A DNA stretch of 64,000 bases from an uncultured Phocaeicola sp. (GTDB lineage Bacteria > Bacteroidota > Bacteroidia > Bacteroidales > Bacteroidaceae), in the NCBI GenBank assembly GCA_944319745.1, contig CALUET010000014.1, positions 113,472-177,471 of the forward strand, in the 5' to 3' direction. Below, piece after piece: positions 18,100 through 25,698 of this stretch (the first letter of the stretch is position 1; each line of letters opens with the position of its first letter). The notes below the pieces were generated by a model, which did not search any database, was not told the DNA's origin, and worked only from the letters and a program-made list of their open reading frames with translations. The position numbers and the translations under genes were made by a program.

Positions 18100-19412
18100 A
18101 AAAGAACTGCTTTAAGAGCCGTCTGATCTTCCGTGAAATCTTCCAGACGAACACGGATTATCCGGTTGTCAAGACTATCGTCATGCGCCATCTCCACGCG
18201 GATGTAATTGTCCGTAAAACCGTGCATCGGCATTCCCGGCTTGGCCTTTTCCATCAGCACATCCGCCTCCTTTCCAAGAAAACTTGCGTAAAAAGCATGT
18301 GTCTTTTCATCGGAAAGAGCCAGCAAACGTTGGCTTCTTTCGTGCTTCTCCTCGGGAGAAACTTTGTAATTTATTTTTAACGCCTGTGTCCCCGGACGCT
18401 CCGAATAGCTGAATACATGCAGTTGCGTCACGTCAACCTCCTTCAGGAAATCGTAAGTCTGTTCGAAATATTCCGGAGTTTCTCCCCGCGTACCGACAAT
18501 TACATCGACTCCTATAAAAGCATGGGGCATCATCTTTTTAATGGTCTGTATCTTCGAAGCAAACAGATTCGCGTCGTATCTGCGTCGCATCAGGCGCAAC
18601 ACTTCATCACATCCCGACTGCAAAGGGATATGAAAATGCGGCATAAAATGCTCAGACCGGGATACAAATTCTATAATCTCATCGCTAAGCAAATCCGGTT
18701 CAAGGGAAGAAATCCGATAACGTTCGATACCTTCTACCCGGTCCAATGCCTTTATCAAATCAATAAATGCTTCTCCCGTCGTCTTACCGAAGTCGCCTAT
18801 ATTCACACCGGTCAGCACGATTTCCTTACCGCCTTCCCTTGCCACGGCACGAGCCTGCTCAACCAAATCGGCAATCGCCCCGTTCCTGCTCCGCCCGCGC
18901 GCAAACGGAATGGTACAATACGAGCAAAAATAATCGCACCCGTCCTGGACCTTCAGGAAATAGCGGGTACGGTCTCCCCGTGAACAAGACGGAGAAAATG
19001 TACGGATATTCCGGAAATCGGTAACAACAGCCTGACCTTTTTCCCGTTTCTCCGGGTTGCTTAAAAAATTGATAAGGTTGCCTTTCTGCTCAGCCCCCAA
19101 TACAAGGTCTACTCCATCGATATCGGCTACCAAATCCGACTTGAGCTGTGCGTAACAACCCGTCACCACGACAAAAGCTCCGGGGTGTTGTTTTACCAGA
19201 CGATGGATGGCCTGCCGGCACTTTTTATCCGCCGTATCGGTTACCGAACAAGTATTAATAATACAAATATCTGCCTTCTCCCCCTTACGGGCCGTACGCA
19301 CACCCAGCGCTTTCAGCTCTTTGCCTATGTAAGAGGTCTCGGCAAAATTCAACTTGCAACCCAATGTATAATAAACAGCTTTCTTATCCTGAAAAACGGT
19401 CGTATCGGTCAT
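18096..19412 (-). CDS. mtaB: tRNA t6A37 methylthiotransferase MtaB
   Basis: MtaB converts t6A at tRNA position 37 to ms2t6A, using two iron-sulfur clusters. The 438-residue protein has the N-terminal UPF0004 domain with cluster cysteines (YYTLGCKLNFAE, NTCSVTD, TGCYAQ). The radical-SAM motif is CDYFCSYCTIPFARGRSR, and a C-terminal TRAM-like segment follows. The TLGCKLNFAE form marks MtaB rather than MiaB or RimO. The Sua5 enzyme, which starts the t6A pathway, is encoded at 44.2 kb. A perfect -7 element is found 28 bases upstream. Confidence 0.93.
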   Translation of the reverse strand: MTDTTVFQDKKAVYYTLGCKLNFAETSYIGKELKALGVRTARKGEKADICIINTCSVTDTADKKCRQAIHRLVKQHPGAFVVVTGCYAQLKSDLVADIDGVDLVLGAEQKGNLINFLSNPEKREKGQAVVTDFRNIRTFSPSCSRGDRTRYFLKVQDGCDYFCSYCTIPFARGRSRNGAIADLVEQARAVAREGGKEIVLTGVNIGDFGKTTGEAFIDLIKALDRVEGIERYRISSLEPDLLSDEIIEFVSRSEHFMPHFHIPLQSGCDEVLRLMRRRYDANLFASKIQTIKKMMPHAFIGVDVIVGTRGETPEYFEQTYDFLKEVDVTQLHVFSYSERPGTQALKINYKVSPEEKHERSQRLLALSDEKTHAFYASFLGKEADVLMEKAKPGMPMHGFTDNYIRVEMAHDDSLDNRIIRVRLEDFTEDQTALKAVLL

Positions 19413-19439
19413 TTTTATGCATTTATGGTTTTTAGCTCA

Positions 19440-19447
19440 CAAAGTTA
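19440..19447 (-). promoter_or_regulatory. -7 promoter element for mtaB-glycosyltransferase
   Basis: A perfect TAACTTTG on the minus strand, 28 bases before the mtaB start. No -33 element is clear. Confidence 0.4.
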
Positions 19448-19474
19448 CGCATTATTCCCGACAATAAGAAAGCA

Positions 19475-19513
19475 TAAAAAAAATTGTCGTCCGAAATAAC
19501 CGGACGACAATTT
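19475..19513 (-). terminator. Terminator after the calpain-like gene
   Basis: A perfect 13-bp inverted repeat (19481-19493 with 19501-19513) with a 7-base loop. On the minus strand it is followed by a run of U. Confidence 0.8.
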
Positions 19514-19535
19514 GGGCTTATTTTGACTTGAAGTA

Positions 19536-21149
19536 TTATTGCATACTCGGAACGTATTGCCCCGGAAGAATCCAGTCGACGAGAGCTCTTGACTTAAAGA
19601 CAGGCGGAATATAGGGAGTTTCCACGCCGTCTCCGAAACGAGAAGCAACTCCCGGCTCCATAATACGCAGGTCGATTGACGGAGGTATTATGTCGTCATC
19701 GGGAACGGTCAGCACTCCATCATCTTTATCATCGTAAGCACCATCGCTTAGTCTGGGCGCACATCCCCACGGATTACGCATTGCACACAATGCTCCTTCT
19801 ACGGCAGAGTGCATAAACGTATAGGCATGTGCCGTAACGGTCTTGTACTCACCGATGGGAAGATCGTTTTCATGGAAACCGCCGACAACCAATTTTCCTT
19901 CTCTCAAACAGGTTCTTACGGCACGGGCCAGCTCATCGTTTGTCAACTTCCCGGGAGCAAATGCGAAACTGCTGCCGTTTCCTGTGAACAAAGGAGCTAC
20001 GTGTTCCGTGGCAATACCGCCCACATGTGTACGTGTCTGATAGATACAATCGTACTTCATAATGGCTTTTTCAAGCACGGAAGCCCATGTAATTGCATTA
20101 TTCTTTCCCGTACATCCATACGGATTTCCATTTCCATCTACCATAAATTGGGAAGAAACCGTCACATATACAGGCTCTCCTTTCGGATCATACATCGATA
20201 CGGTATAGGTATAGTCGCCGTTGTCTTTAATAATCGCCTTGACAAATTCCGGATAGATATAGGCCATCGAACCGAAAACCGCCAACATACAGCAGTCTCC
20301 AATGCTATGCTGATTAACATCAGCCGGGAGAGGTTCGCCAAAAGGATACAACGTTACAGTCTTATATTCATAGCGGAAACCATTTTCCGCTATTTGTTCC
20401 GTAGAAAATCCCGTGCGCTCGAGAGGAGGATCATTCGCCGGATCGGCCAGCCACTCGATATCTTCCTCTGTAGCCACGCGCGCATTTTCATAACCCGTTC
20501 CCATCGGAGTTTTGTCCGAATCGGAAAATCCATCGGCTTTCACCATCAAATCATCGATATTATCCAACGTCGGAGTACCACCTTCCATGCACCATTCTGC
20601 AATATAAGTGGAGGCCGCCCCGTTATTGTCCTCAATGGTCAGTTTATAATATTTATATCCTACCTCGTTTTCAAACTCATATCCTTTCGTTTCCATGCGG
20701 CCGGAGAAGGTCTGATTCGTCTGCTTATCGAGCACAGTCCACGACTTATTATCTGTCGATCCCGATAAAGTCCACGATTTCGGATCGTATTCCGCCCCTT
20801 TATCCGAAGAAGTCAACGAATAATAATGCATAGCAAGCGTCTTACTTCCGTTCCAAGTTACATAAAAGCTGCTATGCCCGGTAGCATACAACGTAGACGG
20901 ATCATTATCTACAAGCTTGCCTATCTCCATACCACCCGGAGCATCTGTGTACTGAGCTATAATCATTCCGGCAGAAGGCATGTTTTCATTGCTTGCACTT
21001 ATCTGCGCAAAAGGAGAAGAAGTACCCGACGTTCCCGCAGGATTACCGCCATTTCCGCCATCTCCCTCGCCTTCATCATCGGAACAACCGACCATCAGGA
21101 AAGAAGAACAAAACAACAAAAAGAAAAAATTTCTCAGGCAACTTTTCAT
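19536..21149 (-). CDS. Calpain-like (C2) cysteine protease lipoprotein with discoidin-like domain
   Basis: From the ATG at 21149 the product has 537 residues and begins with a lipoprotein signal (MKSCLRNFFFLLFCSSFLMVGC). An in-frame ATG 19 codons earlier would bury that signal. A Gly/Asp/Glu-rich linker leads to an F5/8-type-C-like region (roughly residues 50-185; MEIGKLVDNDPSTLYATG, WTLSGSTDNKSWTVLDKQ). The protease part carries the calpain triad: Cys in HSIGDCCMLAVFGS (about 283), His in VTAHAYTF (about 439), Asn in MRNPWGC (about 459). The Tpr protease of Porphyromonas gingivalis is a known bacterial relative. It is probably surface or periplasmic; the substrate is unknown. Confidence 0.8.
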   Translation of the reverse strand: MKSCLRNFFFLLFCSSFLMVGCSDDEGEGDGGNGGNPAGTSGTSSPFAQISASNENMPSAGMIIAQYTDAPGGMEIGKLVDNDPSTLYATGHSSFYVTWNGSKTLAMHYYSLTSSDKGAEYDPKSWTLSGSTDNKSWTVLDKQTNQTFSGRMETKGYEFENEVGYKYYKLTIEDNNGAASTYIAEWCMEGGTPTLDNIDDLMVKADGFSDSDKTPMGTGYENARVATEEDIEWLADPANDPPLERTGFSTEQIAENGFRYEYKTVTLYPFGEPLPADVNQHSIGDCCMLAVFGSMAYIYPEFVKAIIKDNGDYTYTVSMYDPKGEPVYVTVSSQFMVDGNGNPYGCTGKNNAITWASVLEKAIMKYDCIYQTRTHVGGIATEHVAPLFTGNGSSFAFAPGKLTNDELARAVRTCLREGKLVVGGFHENDLPIGEYKTVTAHAYTFMHSAVEGALCAMRNPWGCAPRLSDGAYDDKDDGVLTVPDDDIIPPSIDLRIMEPGVASRFGDGVETPYIPPVFKSRALVDWILPGQYVPSMQ

Positions 21150-21340
21150 AGAAATGCCGCCATAAGGCGTCCACGACCTCAAAAAACGAAATTTCTGTGC
21201 ATCCATTTACTAAATATTTTTAGGGTTACAAATACAAGTCTCACCTGTAGTTCTTGCAAAGAAGGAAATACATTGGCCACAAATAAAAGTAAATTTAAAT
21301 AAAAGGCCAAATCTTTTTCTCACATTTTTCTAAACATTTA

Positions 21341-21383
21341 TAAAAAAGATTCCCGTCCGATTTTACACCGAACGGGAATCTTT
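21341..21383 (-). terminator. Terminator after rplI
   Basis: AAAGATTCCCGT (21345-21356) pairs with ACGGGAATCTTT (21372-21383). On the minus strand the stem is followed by a run of U. It ends the rpsF-rpsR-rplI operon. Confidence 0.8.
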
Positions 21384-21404
21384 AACTTTTATGTCAAGTA
21401 TTTT

Positions 21405-21854
21405 TTATGCTTCTTCTGCAACAACTTCAAAAGGAATCTCCACAGATACTTCTTTATGAAGTTTTACAACAGCTACATAATTGCCAACTTCTTTTATACC
21501 TCCCTTGACAATTATCATTTTGCGGTCGATGTTATGACCCAATTTTGCCAATTCATCAGCAATTTGAATATTTGTCACCGCACCATAGATAGTGCCCGTT
21601 GCGCTGGCTTTCGTAACAATTTTCAGAGAAACATCCTTTAAAGATTCTGCAACAGCTTCAGCATCCTTCTTAATCTTTTCCAATTTATGGGCGCGCTGTC
21701 TCAAATCTTCCGCCAACATTTTCTTTGCTGCCGGCGAAGCAATGACAGCTTTACCTGTCGGAATAAGGTAGTTACGACCATAACCTGACTTTACGGTTAC
21801 AATATCATCTTTGTAGCCCAAGTTAACTACGTCTTCTTTTAAAATAATTTCCAT
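21405..21854 (-). CDS. rplI: 50S ribosomal protein L9
   Basis: The 149-residue protein shows the L9 N-terminal domain [36 protein letters not shown]. The long connecting helix follows, then the C-terminal rRNA-binding domain ([26 protein letters not shown]). L9 lies at the L1-stalk side of the 50S subunit and helps maintain reading frame. It is third of rpsF-rpsR-rplI, 20 bases after rpsR, and is followed by a terminator. Confidence 0.97.
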   Translation of the reverse strand: MEIILKEDVVNLGYKDDIVTVKSGYGRNYLIPTGKAVIASPAAKKMLAEDLRQRAHKLEKIKKDAEAVAESLKDVSLKIVTKASATGTIYGAVTNIQIADELAKLGHNIDRKMIIVKGGIKEVGNYVAVVKLHKEVSVEIPFEVVAEEA

Positions 21855-21874
21855 GCTCTTACTCCTCCTTTGTT

Positions 21875-22144
21875 TTATTTCATCATATCGGTAACATAAG
21901 GCAATAATGCCAAATGACGCGCTCTTTTAACAGCTTGCGCTACACGACGTTGATACTTCAACGAAGTACCTGTAATACGTCTCGGAAGGATCTTGCCCTG
22001 TTCGTTTAAGAATTTCTTCAAGAATTCGGGATCCTTATAATCGATATACTTGATTCCGTTTTTCTTAAAACGGCAATATTTTTTCTTTTTTACGTCGACT
22101 GAGGGCGGAGTTAAATATCTGATTTCTGATTGTTGCTGTGCCAT
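21875..22144 (-). CDS. rpsR: 30S ribosomal protein S18
   Basis: The 89-residue protein has the S18 signature [19 protein letters not shown], then [40 protein letters not shown] in continuous order. S18 binds S6 on the 30S platform. It lies 2 bases after rpsF and before rplI. No ssb gene separates S6 from S18, unlike in many Firmicutes. Confidence 0.97.
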   Translation of the reverse strand: MAQQQSEIRYLTPPSVDVKKKKYCRFKKNGIKYIDYKDPEFLKKFLNEQGKILPRRITGTSLKYQRRVAQAVKRARHLALLPYVTDMMK

Positions 22145-22146
22145 AA

Positions 22147-22494
22147 TTAATTTTCCTCCTTTTTAGTTGATTTTAAACTTCTTCTCTTTGCCGCATATTC
22201 GATAGCGTATTTATCCAATCTGAACGTCAAGAAACGGATAACACGTTCGTCACGACGGAAATTAACTTCGAGTTTTTCGATCACAGACGGTGCAGCCTTA
22301 AACTCAATCAGCTGGTAAAAACCGGTAGATTTCTTCTGAATGGGATAAGCCAATTTCTTCAATCCCCAGTTTTCTTCATTAATGATCTCCGCTCCTTCCC
22401 CTGTGAGGATAGCTTTAAATTTCTCTACCGCTTCCTTCATCTGAACGTCAGACAAAACGGGAGTCAAAATGAAAACGGTTTCGTATTGATTCAT
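22147..22494 (-). CDS. rpsF: 30S ribosomal protein S6
   Basis: The 115-residue protein begins [20 protein letters not shown] and contains [24 protein letters not shown]-like S6 sequence ([19 protein letters not shown]) and [21 protein letters not shown]6 pairs with S18 on the 30S platform. It is first in its operon and is preceded by the best promoter in the window: a perfect -33 and a perfect -7 element with 19-base spacing. The leader of about 40 bases could bind S6-S18 for feedback control, as reported in other bacteria, but I cannot show that structure here. Confidence 0.97.
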   Translation of the reverse strand: MNQYETVFILTPVLSDVQMKEAVEKFKAILTGEGAEIINEENWGLKKLAYPIQKKSTGFYQLIEFKAAPSVIEKLEVNFRRDERVIRFLTFRLDKYAIEYAAKRRSLKSTKKEEN

Positions 22495-22539
22495 ACTTGT
22501 TTGTTAATTAAAGAATTAATATTGTTTTTTTATGCGGGG

Positions 22540-22570
22540 CAAAGGTACGACTTTTTCTTTAATCTACAAA
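22540..22570 (-). promoter_or_regulatory. Consensus promoter of rpsF-rpsR-rplI
   Basis: On the minus strand TTTG (22567-22570), 19 bases, then TACCTTTG (22540-22547). Both elements match the Bacteroidota primary-sigma consensus exactly. Confidence 0.75.
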
Positions 22571-22573
22571 CAT

Positions 22574-22735
22574 TTAAGCAAGTATTTTGTTTAAACGGTT
22601 CATTCTCTTTTGGAGAAGCTCCCGTTCTTTCCTCTCACACATCAGCTCATTTTCTGTAAAATGCCGCCACTTTTTCACAAGAATATCCAAACGGATAAGC
22701 CAAAGCATATCCGCATTTCTAACACCGCCCCACAT
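22574..22735 (-). CDS. Possible small protein of 53 residues (doubtful)
   Basis: This reading frame encodes MWGGVRNADMLWLIRLDIL and ends in a charged helical stretch (ERKERELLQKRMNRLNKILA). It lies just upstream of the rpsF promoter on the same strand. I recognise no family. The stretch 22571-22921 otherwise holds no gene that I can support. The frame could be a real small gene, the remnant of a longer one, or chance. Confidence 0.2.
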   Translation of the reverse strand: MWGGVRNADMLWLIRLDILVKKWRHFTENELMCERKERELLQKRMNRLNKILA

Positions 22736-22921
22736 TCTGCCGGATACTTTACCACCGGAAGATTATGCTGCAACGGTATTCCTTAAAGTATTCCGCTACC
22801 ATTCAGCGAGAAAATTATTTAAACAGCAGCCTCATTTTTCCCTTTAAATAATTTCACCGATACAAGATTTATGCTTTAATTTGTAAGCATAAAACGATTC
22901 AACCATAAAATAAAAACATAC

Positions 22922-23098
22922 ATGAAAAGCCTATTAAAGAACTTGGGAGTATTGTTGGTTGTCATCGGTGCCCTAATATTAATCGTCAGTTTTGCTACGG
23001 GTTATGTCAATAACAATGCATTACTGGGGAGCTCATTAGCCTTGATTGTCATCGGACTGATTGCTTACATACTCATCAACAAACGCATCACCGACTGA
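22922..23098 (+). CDS. Small membrane protein with two transmembrane helices (58 residues)
   Basis: The frame encodes 58 residues: a short basic start (MKSLLKNLG), a hydrophobic helix (VLLVVIGALILIVSFATG), a polar turn (YVNNNALLGSS), a second helix (LALIVIGLIAYILI) and a basic end (NKRITD). This is a typical helical hairpin of the inner membrane. TTAATTTG at 22876-22883 is a near match to the -7 element, and a perfect hairpin terminator follows, so it looks like an independent unit. The function is unknown, though its position next to the rprXY genes may be informative. Confidence 0.7.
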   Translation: MKSLLKNLGVLLVVIGALILIVSFATGYVNNNALLGSSLALIVIGLIAYILINKRITD

Positions 23099-23120
23099 AT
23101 CTAATGAAATTTCTTCCAAT

Positions 23121-23154
23121 AAAAAAGCCTGAATTCAAATATTCAGGCTTTTTT
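23121..23154. terminator. Bidirectional terminator between the small membrane protein gene and rprY
   Basis: A perfect 14-bp inverted repeat (AAAAAAGCCTGAAT with ATTCAGGCTTTTTT) with a 6-base loop. It gives a U-run in both directions and serves two convergent genes. Confidence 0.85.
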
Positions 23155-23167
23155 ATTTATTTTCGTT

Positions 23168-23866
23168 TTAATCCCTCTCCGGTGTAATAAGCTTATATCC
23201 TTTTCCATGAATATTGATAATTTCTACCGAATCGTCGTCTTTCAAATGCTTACGCAACTTGGTGATGTAAACATCCATACTGCGTGCATTAAAATAGTTA
23301 TCGTCTATCCAGATTGTTTTCAAGGCGAAATCACGCTGCAATATTTCGTTTGCATGTGCGCACAAAAGCCCTAACAATTCCGATTCTTTCGTAGTCAATT
23401 TTGTATGCTTATCCCCGATTGAAAGAATTTGCTTCTGTGTATCAAACGTAAAACGTCCGATTTTGTACATATTGCTCTCTTTACTGCGTTTACCGCGTAC
23501 CCGCCGTAAGATAGCTTCGATACGGAATGTCAGTTCCTCCATGCTGAACGGCTTGGTAATATAATCGTCTGCACCGATCTTAAAACCTTCAAGAATATCT
23601 TCTTTCAACGTTTTCGCCGTCAGAAAAATAATGGGAATTTCAGCATTAGCCTGACGAATTTCCTGTGCAAGGGTGAATCCATCTTTCTTAGGCATCATTA
23701 CATCTAAAACACACAAATCGTATTTATTTTTCAAAAAAGCCTTATATCCGGCTTCTCCATCCGGACAAAGTTCGGCAGAATAGCCTTTCGCCTGCAAGTA
23801 CTCTCTCAAAAGCATGCCAAGATTCTCGTCATCTTCGCACAACAAAATTTGCAATTTCTCATCCAT
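23168..23866 (-). CDS. rprY: Response regulator RprY
   Basis: This 232-residue OmpR-type regulator starts MDEKLQILLCEDDENLGMLL. The acidic pocket lies in CEDDEN, and the phosphorylated Asp is in YDLCVLDVMMPKKDGF. The lysine is in DDYITKPFSMEEL. A winged-helix DNA-binding domain follows (TKLTTKESELLGLLCAHANEI, YITKLRKHLKDDDSVEIINIHGKGYKL). It matches RprY of Bacteroides fragilis. An upstream in-frame ATG lies inside rprX, so I choose the ATG at 23866, one base after the rprX stop. Confidence 0.93.
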   Translation of the reverse strand: MDEKLQILLCEDDENLGMLLREYLQAKGYSAELCPDGEAGYKAFLKNKYDLCVLDVMMPKKDGFTLAQEIRQANAEIPIIFLTAKTLKEDILEGFKIGADDYITKPFSMEELTFRIEAILRRVRGKRSKESNMYKIGRFTFDTQKQILSIGDKHTKLTTKESELLGLLCAHANEILQRDFALKTIWIDDNYFNARSMDVYITKLRKHLKDDDSVEIINIHGKGYKLITPERD

Positions 23867-23867
23867 A

Positions 23868-25430
23868 TCACTCGTCTTTAAATAAAGGTAATACAATAAT
23901 AAACTTAGTTCCGACGTTTAATTCACTCTCGGCACGGATAGTTCCTTTATGGTCGGTTATTATCTTTTTCACATAAGCCAGTCCCAAACCGAATCCTTTA
24001 ACGTCATGTAAATTTCCCGTATGGACACGATAGAACTTCTCGAATATCTTCTTCAAGTCTTCTTTCTTTATTCCTATTCCGTTATCTTCTATAGAAATGT
24101 GCAACTTTCCGCCCTCGTTCCACGTACGCACTTTCAAGTGAATGTCGGTTTCGGGCTTTTTATATTTCATGGCATTGTCGAGCAAATTGAAGATTACATT
24201 CGTAAAATGCATCTCATCGACGTAAACAAACGGATCTTTTGCGCCCAGATCCACATCCAAAGTTCCATGACTATTTTCCACTTTCAGGCGGAAAGTATTC
24301 GTAACGCCATGAATCAATTCGTTGGCGTCCACCTCCTTTTTCTTTAACGTCGTGTTCTGCCGTTCGAACATTGACATCTGCAGCACCTTTTCCACCTGAA
24401 AACGTAACCGTTTTGTCTCGTCGTTTATCACACCCGATATGTGTTTAAACATGGCAGGCGACTTACCTATTGCCGGATCACTCAGCATCTGTGCTGCAAG
24501 AGATATCGTTGATATAGGAGTTTTAAACTCATGCGTCATGTTATTGATGAAATCGTTCTTTATCTCTGTTAGCTTCTTTTGGCGGAATATAATATAAATC
24601 GTAAAGATAAATGTCACCAACAATACCAACGTAAATATAATGGAAGGTATCATAAAACGCACGGAACTGAAAATATAGCTGTTGATCGTCGGGAAAAAGA
24701 CATTGACGAATCCCATCTTTGCCGGAGGATCTTTCTCGAAAAGTAGCCGGGTATAGACTTTTTCTCCGTCGTAAACATAATCGGAACAACGGTATATTTC
24801 CGTATTGTTACGATCGGTTACAGAAAAATGATAAGGAATGTCAATTCCATTGTTCCGCAACTCCGTTTTCAGGAAATGGTTCAACTGATTAAAGTTTACC
24901 CGTTCTTTCAACGGTTTGTCGCTGGCCGTATACAACATATTATACACTACTTCGTCGAGCAAAGCCCGCTGATAAATGTAATGTTCCTTCCATTCTTCCG
25001 ACAAGGCCTTGGAAGTCTGGGTAATATCCTTCCCTCTACGGATAATTACCTTCGGCACGCTGGCCGGACGATTGGCAATTGTTTTTAACTCGAACGAGGA
25101 AAATTGTGAAGTTCCATTCGCTCCGCTCACGGTAGAAAGGCTATGCGTTACCACACTTTCCACGTTCAACTGCGTTTGTCCCTTGTTTTGTATTGATTGA
25201 GAAAGCTGGGCAGCCCGTTCGGCCTTCTTGATGTCTTTCTCTAAATACTTCTTTGTTTCCTGCAATTCCATGTTATGAACTACCTGCGCAAGACTACGTT
25301 CTACATTTTCCTCAAACTGTCCTTTGCGCATCTTGACCATTTCTTCTATATAACTGACCTGCAAATAAAGCAGACTCAGGAAAGAAAGAGCCATAACCAA
25401 GCCTAATATCCAAATAGTAGATTTTTTCAT
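23868..25430 (-). CDS. rprX: Sensor histidine kinase RprX
   Basis: The 520-residue kinase has an N-terminal membrane helix (STIWILGLVMALSFLSLLYLQV) and a periplasmic sensor region of about 240 residues. A second helix follows (IPSIIFTLVLLVTFIFTIYIIF). The HisKA domain contains FINNMTHEFKTPISTISL, and the ATPase domain has NVIFNLLDNAMKYKK, ISIEDNGIGIKKEDL and GFGLGLAYVKKI. It lies directly upstream of rprY and phosphorylates it. In B. fragilis the RprX-RprY pair was found through effects on tetracycline resistance functions. The natural signal is not known to me. Confidence 0.93.
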   Translation of the reverse strand: MKKSTIWILGLVMALSFLSLLYLQVSYIEEMVKMRKGQFEENVERSLAQVVHNMELQETKKYLEKDIKKAERAAQLSQSIQNKGQTQLNVESVVTHSLSTVSGANGTSQFSSFELKTIANRPASVPKVIIRRGKDITQTSKALSEEWKEHYIYQRALLDEVVYNMLYTASDKPLKERVNFNQLNHFLKTELRNNGIDIPYHFSVTDRNNTEIYRCSDYVYDGEKVYTRLLFEKDPPAKMGFVNVFFPTINSYIFSSVRFMIPSIIFTLVLLVTFIFTIYIIFRQKKLTEIKNDFINNMTHEFKTPISTISLAAQMLSDPAIGKSPAMFKHISGVINDETKRLRFQVEKVLQMSMFERQNTTLKKKEVDANELIHGVTNTFRLKVENSHGTLDVDLGAKDPFVYVDEMHFTNVIFNLLDNAMKYKKPETDIHLKVRTWNEGGKLHISIEDNGIGIKKEDLKKIFEKFYRVHTGNLHDVKGFGLGLAYVKKIITDHKGTIRAESELNVGTKFIIVLPLFKDE

Positions 25431-25632
25431 ATAGGCAAAATTAATTGCAGCTTACTTACAAAATTCACTGCTTAACATGTTTTAAACCCGGATTCTTTAA
25501 TATTAACATTAAAGCGTTCCAGTTCCTTCCCCGCCGATATCTGACAAACGCATCTCGTTCGTCATTGTGCGAATTTAAATATAATTTTAATTAAAGGCAA
25601 AAAAATTATCATGACTTTCCCGAAAAACAATA

Positions 25633-25674
25633 AAAAAAGAGCCGTGCTTTTCATAAAAAGCACGGCTCTTTTTT
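25633..25674 (-). terminator. Terminator after the EF-G2 gene
   Basis: An 18-bp inverted repeat (25633-25650 with 25657-25674) with a 6-base loop and A/T runs on both flanks. It is placed to stop leftward transcription of the EF-G2 gene. Confidence 0.85.
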
Positions 25675-25698
25675 ACTAAAATATCTTGCTGTTTATTC

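Noticed and set aside
19809-20768. A 319-codon plus-strand frame opposite the calpain-like gene
   Set aside because: It is antisense to a lipoprotein with signal peptide and catalytic triad. The frame is rich in Arg, His and Ile in a way typical of reverse-strand reading.
25436-25443. Perfect TAATTTTG upstream of rprX as its promoter
   Set aside because: It ends only five bases before the start codon and has no -33 element, so a transcript would be nearly leaderless. It may be chance in AT-rich sequence.
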